From Larus michahellis (Eukaryota; Chordata; Aves; Charadriiformes; Laridae), in assembly GCF_964199755.1 (NCBI RefSeq), contig NC_133899.1:23663446-23727445 (forward strand): a stretch of DNA of 64,000 nt, in the 5' to 3' direction. The position numbers and the translations under genes were made by a program. The first letter of the stretch is position 1, and each line of letters starts with the position of its first letter. Below the pieces are notes generated by a model. That model was not told where the DNA came from. It did not search any database and was given only the letters and a program-made list of their open reading frames with translations. Positions 1-12,902 of this stretch are shown here, one piece after another.

Positions 1-984
1 CTGTCTTTTGGTGGATACCTTCCAAACTCTTTCTGTTTTTCTTTATTCCCCCCCACAAATGTACACATTAGGAAACGTGTCTCACACTGCAGTGAGAGAG
101 GGAAGAAGCTCCCAGCGGGAAAAGATTCCTCTTTCTTGGAAATGAACTCCCGCCTGTATTATAATCTTTGTAACTTTAAAGACTAGTGTTTTAATTGGCT
201 AGCACTACGCCTTTTCACAAGGTGCAATTGCTAGGGCTTTCCCAGACAAAGTTACGCATTGTTGAGCAAAAAATGCAAGCAGTTCCAGAGCAAAACACGG
301 TATTACAACAGTTTCAGAGGTCACATCTGCTAATACGCCACACATACACATTGGTAGATTCCAATAAATGATTAGGCGCTTTTTCAGAATTTACACAGTC
401 TGCGTGCAAACAAATTAGGTTGTGTTGCTCACTGTAGGTGCACTACAATTTATGAAGTTGTGCAGCTCTCAAAGAATGGATCTGTAACTGTAATGACCGG
501 CAATTCAGAAATAGCCATGCAAGTGTCCGCGTTACAGAAACGCTTCTATTTTGGCTGTGGCAAAGCCCCCTGAAATGTCCACACCTTGCAGCCAATTCCA
601 TTCTTCTGTAAAAAATGTTTTCGTTTCCAACACAAAATTAACGAGATGTATGAAAAATGGTAAACAGCGTCTGAAGGGCTTCTTTTTTGTCTCTTGAAGA
701 TGAGTAATCCTGCAACGTTACGTTGAGGCTGATAAGGTACTCCCCTTCTCTCTGCCCAAGCTGGGAACTGCTCTTTACAGGATAGTATCAAAATACACAC
801 GCATTGTAAAGTTAAAATAAATACTTTAAGTTATTAAAAATTAAATTAAGGTTTTGTTCACATTACAACAGCTATCCAGCTATAGACCACAGCATAAGAG
901 TTAAAAATACAAAGCAAACGATTTCTTTGGGGAGGGAGTAGGGGTAAGTATTTGACAAGATTATATATATATACATATATTTAC

Positions 985-3900
985 CTTCACAAGCTGGGCC
1001 AGAGAAAGAGGTGCAGGAGAGTCATCAATCTGTTCACAAAACACGAAACACATATTCAAGTTCCACAGTCAAAACACAGCGATAGTTCACCTCTACTCTA
1101 GTCTGAGAGTAACACTATATCCTCTGGGCGTCACTGAAAGAGGCGTTTCAAACCCGGTGTAATTTGTCTTTGTCCAAAACAAAGTCCAAAACTATGAGAG
1201 CTTAGGAGTGCCCGTGTGGTTAATGAGAAGAAACTAAATGAATCGAACTGGCTTGAGATGAACTGCTTGCTCCCGAATACCTCAGAGAGGGACCCTTGTC
1301 AAATGCTCACAACTGCTTGAAAGTCGAAGGGGTAAGGCGGCTGTCAATTTTCAGCTGAAAAGGTTTTTAAAAAACTATTTATTTGAGAAGGACCCATCAC
1401 TGCGGGAAACTTATCTTCAGCGTAGTTTGTAAACTAATGGTTAATTTCCCATCATTGATACAGGCACATGGTTATGCTTCTAGGAACAGAGTGTAGCTGC
1501 CTGTCAAAATAAAGCACCTGCACATCGGCCCTGGAACATGAACTCTGCCCCTCCGCTCAAGAAGGTTAAAAATGCCAAGCTCGCCATACCCCACAAAGCC
1601 CAAACAAAAACAGCAATCCAAAACATCAGCCAATAAAAAGAACCCATCACCTTGTCTAGAAAAAGAATAAGCTGCTCAAATTCCTGAAATGAAGGGGTTT
1701 ACTACGACAGAGATCCTTGCAGTCACTGACACAGCCACACTAAAAGGATCCCCTTCCGTGCTTTGGCTGTAGTAACAGCAGGAGAGCAGCACACATTTGC
1801 AAGCGTGGAATGACAGCTAACGTAAGAGCAAGGTGATGAAGCAATAGCCAAAGAATAAGCTTTTGTGCATCCTGTTTAAAACAATCTTAACTAATGTTAA
1901 GTTTGCTGCTTTACTCTACAGCAACAATTGGCAAGCTTTCCAGTGATTTATTCCTACCACGCTAAGATCCAGGTTCTGCTTTGAAATACATCCAGAAACA
2001 TGTGTATTTCAAACAAAACAAAACAAAATCCCCACACTTTTGACCAAGACCTGAGGTAGATTCCAGACTAAAGCTAATTGTGTCTCCAACACTAGAAGCA
2101 CCTGAGGCTGCGCTGATTTACAGTGAGAGAGAGGTCACGTAAAGAGCGATGCGAGGCTTCTGCCCTCCCTCCTTTGGTCTTTTGGGGGCTTTTTTGAGAC
2201 ACCTCTGTTAGCTGGTGGTAAGATGCTACTTAGAAATATAATGCAGACATGGCAGGGAACACACGAGGCGAAAAGAATGGTAACTTTATTTATGAACATG
2301 TGATTCCTGTTTATACACATGCTAGCAAACAACAAGAAAAATAATGCTTTTCAAGAAATAAAAACCCATCGGAATTAGATCAAATACTACAAATGTGGCT
2401 TACATAAATGCACTACATTAAGTGCTGGGGTCACCGGGTCAGTTAAAGTAACTCCAACTCGAGTGATCGGATCCAGTGATCCAGGGTTAGTGTAATGCCT
2501 CACACCACTCGAGTGAAGAAAAAGCAGTTCTACTTCAAATAACGATGAAAAACTAAAACCATCACACAGTAAGTTTTATACTACAAGGACTATTTTGAAA
2601 CACACAGTTTCACACCGTATTCAAGCCAAGTGCCAAATCCAGACCTAGACCACTACCAGTCAAGTATTTCCCTGGGTTACTGATCTAGATTTTAGCAGCA
2701 GACTGACAGCGTTTTCAAACCTCAAGAAAAATGCTGCCCCTTTTCCCAATGTAAATTCAAAGTGGGGGTATACTAAAGAAAGGCTTAACCTTTGGGAAAT
2801 GAAAGCAGCATCCAACCCTGAAAACACCCGGATCCAAAAAGGTACTGCAGGCAGAAGTTAAGAAAAGTGACAGGGATTTTACCCACAAATGCACCACGCT
2901 ATGCACAAATGCACCAGAGCGGGCAGGGGTGAGCGGCCCTGCTCCCTGCCCCGCAGGGGGACCCTGGGCACAGACCCCAGCCCCCCAGACCCAGACCCCA
3001 GCCCCGTGCCTGCCTGGGCACCCAGAAGCTCCCTCCTCTTTGCAGGCAGCCTTTGGGCTCAGTGCTGCTCCGCAGGCAGGGATCATCTCCCAGGGCTCCA
3101 GCCTGGAAAGGGGCAGCGGAGGCACCAGCTCAGGCTCCGGGCAGCACCCAGCTGCTCCCAGCGAGCATCCCTCCGGCACCAGCCCAGGGGACCCTGGGCT
3201 CCCCGGGGGATGTGTCCCCCGGTGCAGGGAGGCCCGATCCCAGCAGAGCATGAGCAGCCCAGAAAGGCTTCTCCCAGCCCCTGGCCTTGCAGGGGTGGGG
3301 GGAGAGGGCAAGCCAAGCTCCCGGCCCCCCGAGCTCCCCAGAGCAGGGTGCCCACCCCACTCCATCCCCACGGTGCCTGCTCCAGCCTGCCCGGGCAGTG
3401 GGGGTGCCCACCTCCCTGGAGTGGGGCCCTACCTCTGGCAGCACAAGTGTCCTCTCCTTTAGGGCTTTCATGATGCCTCCTAAATGTCAGCACACACAGA
3501 GAGGTTTTGGGCCCCAGGAAGGGCTGGGTGTGTTGTTTGAGGGGTCAGGAGCAGGGGCAAAGGGCTGCGTGGGGAGCAGGGGAGCAGTGCTGTGTTGTGC
3601 CCGTCACCAGGCACCGGCAGTTGCAGCTGGAACACGGGCCATGGCAACAGGAGCGCAGTGGGGACGGGAACAAGCCCCCTTACAGGGCGGGCAGCTCAAT
3701 ACATACATGCCCCCCAAAGTTAATAATCCCAACACATTAGACTTCCTCCCTGTCTTAAGCGGTTCTTCCTAACCATGCCCTCATTTAACAAGTGGGTTTG
3801 CCCAGAGCATTGCAGACTGTCTTTGGGACGCTGGGGCAAGTGCAGCACGTCCTTCCAAAGAAGTCTGGATGTACCGACATGCCAAGGAAAAACCCAGCCT

Positions 3901-6900
3901 GTCCTCATCTACAAGTGCTAGCCCAGGCTCCAGGCAGCGCCTTCTGGGCCTTTGAGCCACCGACCCTTCACCATCCTCCGTTCCTTACCATCTCACCATA
4001 CAACAGCTCTTACGGGTTAGTAGATGAGCAGCCACAAGAGAAGCCCAAAGGCAAAACCCCAGAGGAAACACAGCTACAATTCTGAAAAGCAATCAACAGG
4101 TCCCAGTGACACCAAGGGGTCACTGCAGTCTACGGGCAGGGCTGGAACGTGTACTTCTGGTGGCATTTGATCCAAGGCACCTCCTACAGAGCACCCAGCC
4201 CTGCTGGGACAGGCGATGCTCTCTGCCTTGGCTCAAACAGTATCACTTCAATTGTACAGTTTTTAGGAACAAATACCCAAGTATTTAAGGACATGAAAAG
4301 GCATCGGAACTGTCCTCAAAACGTATGGGATGTGTTGGGATTGGTATTTGTTGAGCCCCCGAGTCAAAAGCAAGAAACAGTACCAAGTTCAGCAATAATG
4401 GTTTCTCAGTGGCTTTTGAAAACATTTTCAAAAAGCATTAGGCAAAAAAGTACTTAAAAACAAAAGCTAAGTGATACAATGGGAAAAGGGAAAAAAATAC
4501 GCTCTAAACATTTTTTGTTGCAACAAACAAAAACCCCACACACCCCCATACAAACATACATATTGGCTAGCTACAGACAGACGTAGCACATCAGTGTGCA
4601 AACCTTGAACCAGCATGATCTAAAAACCATCATATATCACCTGTTCAACACAAAGTCATACAGGAAATAGCCTGGCATGTTCAATATGAAATACAATGCA
4701 TTTGAGGCACAAATACCAATATTCACATTCGAACTGCGCAAGCGATGGCATTACTCAGTCTTTACTACGCTGAATAAGATACACTGTATTTGCAATATAT
4801 ACTGTGTTTTACTGGAAAATACATGAAGTTAATGTTTGCAGAATTAACACAAGGCTATTTGTTTAGGATTTGCTTAGAATGTCTTGTTTAGAATTAAGGG
4901 TGTTGAAAAAAGGGTGAGATTGTGTTTTTACATACCGTTTTTGATGTTCCACTCAGTGGCTCAGTTCCGCCTCTAGAAAAAGAAATAAAGGTGATCAGAA
5001 CTTTAAATAAAGCACTCGTAGCAAACATAAAGCAGTGAAAACAGATCACAAAACCTGAACATCATAACATTATGTTCTAAATAATCTAGTGAATATGGAA
5101 ATTCATTTGCATACATAAACTGTTCTCTCTTGGTGCACTCAGTGCAACTAATAAAACCCTCCAAAGTCACGTTTCTTTGGCCATACAGTGGTTTCTTCAT
5201 CCATTTACCTTGAAGAACATACTACAAGGCAAGTAACGCATGTTTGAAAGGCCTCTCCACCATTGCAGCGTACTTTCATCATTCCCAAACATCAGCCCCT
5301 CTACCAGTGGTTTCTGCCATGTTTCCAGCTGAAGGAACAGAAAGCTCACCTGCCTGGTTAATTGTCAACATTAGCACAGCAGTGCTGGTCTGTCCTTATC
5401 CCCACGTACGGGTGTTTGTTTGATCTTTGATGCCAGCAGCATCTACCCTCTCATTTTGGGGCAGCATGACAATACCCGGGGAGGGTGCCATCCAGCCAGA
5501 AGCGGAGGATGCATTGACAAGGTAGCACTAAGCACACATATTTCAATACATACATTCACCCCCAAAGCAAGGCCACGTTTATAAGCACAAGGCTGCCGTG
5601 TCCAGAATTACTAGGGAGTGCCTGAAGGCATCTCCTCTGAGATGGAAACAAATTATGAGTTTACACTACAATGGCTATCTGTCGTTCCTATAAAAGCAAT
5701 AAAAGCAAACGCATATAATAAGGGAGCTCTCCACGGAGAGGAAACAGGATCTACAACTTGGGTCTCAGAAGAGCCAACCCCAAGGACAAACCCAGGAGAA
5801 TCCTCTTAAAAGTTACCGTTGATGGAGTTGGAACCCCATCTCCCAGCAGGCCTAAAAATGTCAGCCTACTTCGGGACAGATACGGTAACATCTGCCCCAC
5901 GACGACAAACATTTACTGCAGCTTTAACGAGAGAGATACAAGCAGAATGCCTCCGTAAACTAATAGCCATTAAAAAAGTTCACACGTTGAAACCCCTAGC
6001 CAAGAATTCAACGCTTTATGGACACTCACATGGCAGATGTTTTGCCGGCAGCTTTAACTCCTCCAACAGGGATTCTTCTCACAATTACCGACGAGTTCTT
6101 AGCAATCAGGGCGTTGTCATCTGTGTACTCTGGAACAACATAAACACAGAAAAAAAATCAGCCAATTTGTAAGAACGCATATTAATTTGTAATTACACAG
6201 CACTCCAGAGGATCCTTTTGCAGCTATAAATGCAAAATCCTATATGTAACAGCGCGCTGTTATCGTCTCAACATACTAAGAGGACTTTTCAAGAAGCACA
6301 TACTTCTTCACTGAGTTGTGATTACGCATGGAAACAAAGAAACACACTTTGTAAAAATGCTATGACGTATATTACAGTAATACTTCAGGGGCTAATATAT
6401 TTATGAGCATCAATGTTTCACCTAAAACTTTCCTTTCGGTTTCTCAACTGCCATAACAGGATCTCCGTGTTTGGCCTATTTCAAAACATTTTTTCTCCCG
6501 GTGACAACAACTGGGCCCATCACAGTTTATTGCCGTCGAACGTTCTGGGTTTAATGCTCTGCTTTACACAGACCCAGCCGTTACAGAAGGGACATCAGCC
6601 AGGCAGCCATTCAGCCTGCTGGCATTCGTCAGGCTAGAAGTTCATTAGCAACTGAAGGCAAATTCAGAGACCCTTCTGCAGCAAAGCCCTTCAAGCAAAT
6701 TAAACCTTTTTCAAAAGCTCTTCGCAGTTTTAGTCAACACTACGAGAAAAATCCGGGACTCCCAAAATGTACCTCTACCTACTCTGCGAGGCCCCCAGCA
6801 CAAGTCACAGCTCCCGATGGCGGCCGAATCTCATCATGGCTTCCCGCCCCGCTTCATCCCCGCCCCGCATCCCTCCTGGTGCTCCCCACGCCCACGACAT

Positions 6901-7180
6901 GGGCCCCGGCTGGACTCGGGCCACCTGGGGCGACCCGCAGAGAGCCCAGCATGGCTCCCGCAGGCCGCGGCCACCACGGGGGGTCCCCGAGGCCCCGCGC
7001 TGCGCCCCACGCACCTGCTCCAGTCTGGGCGTTGCTGATCTGCAAGTCGCTGGTGGCCGCCTTCAGCTTCTCGCGGGCCATGATCTGGCGCTTGAGGTCC
7101 CGCAGGCAGATGTTCAGGCCGCTGAAGATGACCCTGTCATACGCCAGCTTGGCAGCGAACTTGTAGTGGATGCACGACAT
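985..7180 (-). CDS. RBBP6-like: RBBP6-like gene, left partial copy (exons 1-4)
   Basis: The exons are 7015-7180 (ATG at 7180), 6030-6129, 4936-4972 and 985-1029, all with intact GT/AG borders and frame. Exon 5 and later exons would lie beyond the left window edge. The only coding difference from the right unit here is residue 2 (Ser here, Leu at 41127 copy); Ser is the RBBP6 state. The intron between exons 3 and 4 contains the GC-rich block at about 2890-3700. Confidence 0.88.
2890..3700. other. GC-rich intronic block (left unit)
   Basis: An isolated GC-rich segment inside the intron between RBBP6-like exons 3 and 4, with AT-rich flanks. Overlapping open frames on both strands (up to about 200 codons) have Pro/Gly/Ser-rich low-complexity translations and match no family I know. 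Right-unit copy at 36837-37647, where one base near 36713 differs just outside. Function unknown. Confidence 0.4.
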
Positions 7181-7720
7181 GGTTGTGGCCAGGTGGTCCA
7201 GGGGCCACGGCGTCCACAGCGGTACCAAGTGTGGCGGCCTCTGTGCTGGGTTGGGCTGGTGGCAGCGCAGAGAAGGGCCCGCCGAGGGGCCGGGGAAAGC
7301 GGTGCGGGCTGAGCCGAGCTCCGTCCCTGCTCCCTCTCTCCCACACAGTGTTGCCAGGCCTGGCCAGTCACTACGGCCACTGGGCAACGGCCCACCGCCC
7401 CACCCCCACGCCTCAGGGGACCCAGCGCATTGTGACAAAAGGGCTGTCACTGCCCCTGGCTGCTGGTGTCCCTGGTGTCCCCTGGCCTGTCACCGGCCAC
7501 TGTCCTGTCACCCCCCAGGTCGGCGGGGTCCCTCCTGTCACCCCCAGGCTGCCACCCCCGCTATCCCCTCCTCCGGGCAGCCAGACGAGCCAAGACAGCC
7601 TGGGGGAGATGCAGCCGGCTCTGCAGTGTGGCGCCCGGCTGCCCGCACCGCAGGGCCAGCGAAGGCAGGGGACATCTCAGGGGGGCTGAGTGTTCCTTGG
7701 GGCAGCTACCGAAAGGTCAG
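6800..7720. promoter_or_regulatory. GC-rich block around RBBP6-like exon 1 (left unit)
   Basis: A GC- and CpG-rich stretch that includes coding exon 1 and about 540 bases upstream of its ATG. This is the expected layout of a CpG-island promoter for the RBBP6-like gene. No TATA box was seen. Long overlapping open frames on both strands here are a by-product of GC richness. Confidence 0.5.
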
Positions 7721-7789
7721 CCAAAGGGGCCAATGACCACCCGGTTTATGGCCACAAGCCAATGTACTTCCCAACCGCGGCACACCCAC

Positions 7790-8160
7790 AGTGGCGTGAA
7801 CTCTGTCTGGAGAGGAGGACTAAGAAGTCAGGAATGAACCATCAGCGTTAGGAGGTGCCCCAGGACAACCTTTCTTGCTTTCTCAACCATCAAAGCTGCT
7901 GCTGCAACAGCCCTAGCGCAGGAGTTCGTGCCTTGAATGACCAGGTCGAGTTCTGTTGAGTAATATGCTATGGCTTGCAGGCGCTTCTGGCCCAACTGGC
8001 TATTCCTTTCTGTTCATATAAATATAAAAGCCTTCTTGTGGTCTGGCAGGGCTAAGGAGGGAGCTTCCACGACTGCTTGCTTTACATCTTTAAATGCCTT
8101 TTGGGTTTCCGGAGTCAGGAAATCCTTTTGATTTCAGTGCTGTCCTCTGTATAAATGACA
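7790..8160 (-). mobile_element. Class I ERV pol scrap (left unit)
   Basis: Fossil piece of a gammaretrovirus-related (class I) endogenous retrovirus. It covers the RT-RNase H connection, recognisable from ALPDHKKAF, AYYSTELD and CARAVAAAALMVEKAR. It is broken and short, with no LTR at its ends. It looks old. Confidence 0.6.
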
Positions 8161-8674
8161 TCATTAATTTTGCTCTTGGTGTCTATTTTTCCTGTTAATG
8201 GTCATTTGGAAGCCCAGGTTTTAATATGGTAGCCTTGCCCGTAAGCCTGTGGTGGATTATACGTATTCATTCCACAACTCGCCCATCGCCACAGTCCAAA
8301 CCACAGCAGCAGAGGAAAAAAGCCCCACTGTTGGATATGCACTAAAAGCCCATCCTCTGCCAGAAACACTCTCCTGGGAACCTGTCCCGGTGAAGTCTCA
8401 TCGGTACAGGGACGGGCATCTATGTTACTTTTGAAATTTCACTGAGGAAGGGAAGGATACCAGCCTTCCACCAAGACGGGTTTGTCACTAGTCTGAAAGG
8501 AGATCCCTGGCTATGCCTGGAGAGCAAACCTATTCACAAGCTCACACGCTCTCCAGGGGCTGGGCACTGGAAATGCCAATAGAGCTCTTAGGGCCGTACA
8601 GATGAAAAGGGGAGTCTTACGCCTGGAACCTTCCATAGATTTGTTCCTATGCCTAAAGGCAATTGGTTTTCCTC

Positions 8675-10267
8675 CACAGACAGGCTGGGCAGTCTCACCT
8701 CGGTGCCCGGCAGGATCACGCAGCAGATCTTCCTGGAAACTCTGGTGAGGCACATGGAATATAGGGAGTGCAATGATAGGACATGGGGCAACGGTTTCAA
8801 ACAGGAAGAGGGTCGATTTAGATTGGATATCAGGAAGAAATTCTTTACTGTAAGGGTGGTGAGGCACTGGAAGAGGTTGCCCAGGGAAGCTGTCGATGCC
8901 CCGTCCCTGGAAGTGTTCAAGGCTGGGTGAGACTTTGGGCAGCCTGGTCTAGTGGGACGTGTCCCTGCCCATGGCAGGGGGGTTGGAACTAGATGATCTT
9001 TAGGGTCCCTTCCAACTCGAACCATTCTGTGATTCTGTGATTCTGTGATTCTGTGATCAGCGACAGCCAACATGGCTTCACTAAGGGCACACGGTGCCTG
9101 ACAAATTTGGTGGCCTTCTACAACGGGGTTACAGTGTTGGTGGATAAGGGAAGAGCAGCTGACATCATCTGACTGGACTCGGGCAAGGTATCTGACACTG
9201 TCCCACATGACATCCTTGTCTCTAAATTGGAGAGACATGGCTTTGACAGATGGACCACTCGGTGGCTAAGGAATTGGACGGATGGCTGCACTCAGAGAGA
9301 TTTGGCCAACAGCTTGATGACCAAGTGGTGAGCAGTGATGAATGGTGTTCTATTTAACATCTTTGTTGGTGACATGGATGTTGGGATTGAATTCACCCTC
9401 AGCAAGTTTGCCGACGACACCAAGCTGTGTGGCACGGTCGACACGCTGGAGCCATCCAGAGGGACCCGGACAGGCTGGAGAAGTTCAATTGGGCCAAGTT
9501 CAAGGCCCTACACATGGGCTGAGGCAATCCCAAGCAAAAATACAGACTGGGAGGAGAATGGTTTGAGAGCAGCCCTGAGGAGAAGGACTTGGGGGTGTTG
9601 GTGGGTGAGAAGCTCAACGTGAGCTGGCAATGTGCACTTGCAGCCCAGAAAGCCAACCATATCCTCGGCTGCATCAAAAGAAGCATGGCCAGCAGGTCGA
9701 GTGACATGATTCTGTCCCTCTACTCTGCCCTCGTGAGAACCCACCTGAAGTACTGCCTCCAGCTCTGGGGCCCCAAACATGCAAAGGACATGGAACTGTT
9801 GGAGTGAGTGCAGAGGAGACCACAAAAATGACCAGAGGGCTCAAGCCCCTCTGCTGTGAGGACAGGCTGAGAGACTTGGCGTTGTTCACACTGGAGAAGA
9901 GAAGACTCTGGGGAGACCTTATAGCGGCCTTCCAGTACTACCTAAAGGGGGCCTACAGAAAAGGTGGAGAGGGACTCTTGGTCAGGGAGTGGAGCAACAG
10001 GACGAGGGGAACAGTTTTAAACTGAAAGAGGGTAGATTTAGAAAAGATATTAAGAAGACATTCTTTTTGCCGAGGGCGGTGTGCCGCTGGCACAGGCTGC
10101 CCAGAGAACTTGTGGATGCCCCATCCCTGGAATTGTTCAAGGCCAGGCTGGACAGGGCTTTGAGCAGCCTGGTCTAGTGGGAGGTGTCCCTGCCCATAGC
10201 AGGGAGGTTGGGACTAGATGATCTTTAAAGTCCCTTCTGACTCTACCCATTCTATGACTCTATGATT
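8675..10267 (+). mobile_element. CR1 LINE, 3' half, interrupted by a nested CR1 (left unit)
   Basis: The host element reads [15 protein letters not shown] and RHMEYRE (to about 8775), then resumes at about 9056 with [31 protein letters not shown] and LSKFADDTKLCG. It continues through the RT thumb ([26 protein letters not shown]) and the C-terminal region (GRFRKDIKKTFF, HRLPRELVDAPS), ending at the 3' tail CATTCTATGACTCTATGATT. It is 5' truncated with several frame breaks and is inactive. Typical avian CR1. Confidence 0.9.
8776..9055 (+). mobile_element. Nested CR1 3' end (left unit)
   Basis: This is a second, 5'-truncated CR1 tail. It holds the C-terminal ORF2 stretch ([29 protein letters not shown]), then the 3' UTR (GGAACTAGATGATCTTTAGG) and about four ATTCTGTG octamers at 9024-9055. 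It splits the host CR1 between RHMEYRE and ISDSQHG, so it inserted later than the host. Confidence 0.85.
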
Positions 10268-11786
10268 TGCCAGCAATGTTTCAAGTCACACAATACCCAG
10301 TTGAGTTACAAAATGTCACTAAACTTAACGACAGCAGCCTCTTTGCAGGTTTCTAACTCAAAAGCAAAACCCAGAAAGCCTGGTCCTTCCATGTGGCTGG
10401 CATCTTCCCATGGCTCTTCCTCAAGGCAGGAGAAATGACCCTGAATTTGGAAGTCCATGGAAATTTAGAAGTACGCATAGTCCTCTGGCAGTCATTACTT
10501 ATGGGCTAGAAGTCAGAAACGAGTCGGACTGCACCAGAAGTGGCACTGCCCCACCTGCAGGAGACATATTGGACCAGAAATGATGGTTTCAAGATAGAAA
10601 ACACAATACAATCCACCAAAACAGCAAAAAAACCCCAAACAGATAAAACATTGTACACAAAACAAAGACCCCCATCTAAACCTTAAAATGGTAAACAAGC
10701 TGAAAAAGAGGACTCTCCACAAAAAAAGACCATGCGGAACACAAGATAACATAAAAATAACATAACCCCAGGAAGCCAGGGCCAACACACCCGGATCCTG
10801 TACATAACAGTAAAACCTGGGTTAAACACTCCCGGGGAGAAAGGTTGAGGCCCTCGGAGACTTTGAACTGGCCAGCCATGGCCACCGGGCTTCAGCTCAT
10901 CATTTCTTTGTCAGATGTCAGATGACCCTGTCCTCCCTGTGAGACCCCTCAGGGCAGCTGTACCCAGCTCCAGGGGGTGGATACGGCCTCGGCGTTATGG
11001 TGAGGTGCTTGCTGGCAGCAAGATCTCTCACGGAGGCACTGGGAAACCCTGGACCCTGACACCCTGCGCATGTACCTCGTCCCACGATCTGATCTAGGAA
11101 CATCTCCTTCTGCCCATCCCCGCCACGGGGTGCAGAAAGCAGCGCCATTGGCCCTGGCCTGGTCCTGAGCCATGCCTCAACAGATGACTCTTTAACCAGC
11201 AGGCTTGAAAAGAGGGAAAATTGCCCAGAATTAAGCTGTGCTCTAGTTTTTGCAGGCAGTGGGATTTTTTGAGCTGCCTGGCGGTGCCGCTCCGGAGGAG
11301 CACTCAAGACCCAGGGCGGCTGCCTGTACCTGCGAGCAGGCGGTGCAGTGTGCGCAGCGGGAGCCAGCGGTGGTTTGTGTGGCTGTTGGACGGCTTTGGG
11401 CTCTAAATGTGCCCAACCTAGTACGCCTGGGTCCTTTCTCCTTACAGGTTGTATTTAGAGCTTAAATGGTATTATTTTAAAAAGCAAAACCAAGAAGCAA
11501 ACAAACGCAAAACCAACAAGCAAACAGACAAAAAACCAGCTGGCCGATTCCCCCCCCCGCCCCGAGCTGGGCTTTTTCCCCACAGTCCCGGCCACTCTGC
11601 AGGGCGACGTTCATCACCAATATTAGGCAGCAGGACTGAGCCCAGGGAAGGGCTTTTGCAGGCAGCGCATTCCTTGAGGCGCCTGGTAATGCCGCTGCTG
11701 GGGGGTGCTCAAGAAATGGAGTCAGTTGCCCGTAGTTGCTATTTGTGGTCCCTCCTCATCGCTCTCTGCCTGGCTCCCTGCCCCCA
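10268..11786. other. Unassigned stretch, RBBP6-like exon 1 upstream region
   Basis: No gene or known repeat recognised. It contains an A-rich part with AAAAC motifs (10600-10700 and 11480-11540) and pyrimidine-rich sequence near the solo LTR. Right-unit equivalent 44215-45733. Confidence 0.4.
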
Positions 11787-12220
11787 TGTTATAGTTGAAT
11801 TTAAAATAAATCGAGTCCAACTTAGATTCAATAAATATTTATTGAGGTAGGAAGGCAAAAGCAGCGCTGGGCGGCCGGGGAGTCGCAGCTCCACCAAAGG
11901 CTCGCAAATTCAAGCAAGCTGAGCAGCTCTTTTTATCTTCACGGAGGTCGGTTTCGACATCTTCGGTACGCCCCTCTGTAGCTTCTTGCTTGAGGTAGTT
12001 TAGATAAAATGTTGGTCACAGAATCAGCTTAAAACAATACATTCTGATAACATTGTGGTTAAGCTTTTTGTCAAACAGGAGTTCCCATGTTGGTGTAGCA
12101 AGATAACATTGTGGACATGTCTCTTCTGGTTAAACAGGGAGTTCTCAAGACTGCCACAATGGGTTCGTTCCTCTTGCTTAACTTGTTCGATCAGCAAATC
12201 ACCTTTAGTTACTTATTACA
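11787..12220 (-). mobile_element. Solo LTR, 434 bp (left unit)
   Basis: On the minus strand it begins TGTAATAAGTAAC and ends CAACTATAACA (TG...CA borders), with AATAAA motifs near the end as in an R-U5 region. It is flanked by a 4-base direct repeat CCCA (11783-11786 and 12221-12224). No internal retroviral sequence is attached, so this is a solo LTR left by recombination. The 4-base duplication favours a class I type family, but I cannot name it. Confidence 0.72.
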
Positions 12221-12760
12221 CCCATCTTTTAATTCCTCCCGCCCTGTCTCTAGCCCATCACTATTTTTTCCTTTCTCTGTCTTTCTCTGGCCGGCTCCCT
12301 GATCTTATGTTTTTCATCCCTCCCTCCCTGCCATGCAGCCTGGTTTTCTCTTTGCTATTTTTGTCTTTCTCTACATCTCTCTCCCCCACTCCCTGCCCTT
12401 CTCTCTTTTCTATCGCTCTGTCCACCTGCCTGGCCTCATCTTCCTTGCTGTCCTGCAGCCCGTCCCCTTTCCTGCCTGTCTGCCTGGGCCTTCCCTCTTC
12501 CCTCTGGGCCTCCATCCCACTCCCCGTCCCCTTTTGCTCTTCCCCCACCTCAGCCCTGGAGGCCGTCGCTCTTCTGTCCTTCTCCGCCTCCTCGTCCTGA
12601 CCCTGGCCCCTGCCCTCCATCTCTTTCCCGCTCTCCCCCTGCCCCTCATCAGCATTTCTCCTCCCTCCGCTCCCTGCCCAGCTCCCCCCTGCTCTCCCCG
12701 TTGTCCCTCTGGCCCTTCCCACCCCTCTCTGCTGCTCTCTCCCTCTCTGCCCTCCTCCTC
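12221..12760. repeat. Pyrimidine-rich tract (left unit)
   Basis: About 540 bases are strongly C/T-rich on the plus strand (repeated CTCCCTG, CCTGCC and TTTCTCT motifs), with more of the same just before the solo LTR (about 11735-11786). The LTR therefore inserted into a tract that was already present. Open frames here are low-complexity artefacts. Confidence 0.7.
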
Positions 12761-12853
12761 CTCCCGGCTCCACCGGGGCCTTGGGCCGGGGCAGCCCCGG
12801 GGAGGCGGCTCTGGTTCCTGCGGGGGTCAGAGGGCAGGAAGGGGCGCCCCGGG

Positions 12854-12902
12854 GCACGCTGGGAGCTGTAGTCCCGGCACAGGGCTCCCGGCGGCCATGT
12901 TG
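12854..12902 (-). promoter_or_regulatory. ZNF143-like and YY1-like motifs (left unit)
   Basis: On the minus strand 12872-12854 reads ACTACAGCTCCCAGCGTGC, differing at two positions from the common promoter element ACTACAACTCCCAGCATGC (ZNF143/SBS). At 12891-12902 lies CAACATGGCCGC, resembling the YY1 promoter site. Both sit in a GC-rich segment (about 12750-12950). This looks like a housekeeping-type promoter. Which transcript it serves is unknown; it could be an upstream non-coding exon of the RBBP6-like gene 5.7 kb away. Confidence 0.45.

Noticed and set aside
2757-3473. Several overlapping open frames of 110-204 codons on both strands
   Set aside because: GC-rich sequence lacks stops in all frames. 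Translations are Pro/Gly/Ser-rich low complexity with no domain, and the block lies in an RBBP6-like intron.
6767-7736. Plus-strand frames of up to 188 codons over the GC-rich block
   Set aside because: They are antisense to RBBP6-like exon 1 and its upstream GC-rich region, with no recognisable protein and no splice structure.
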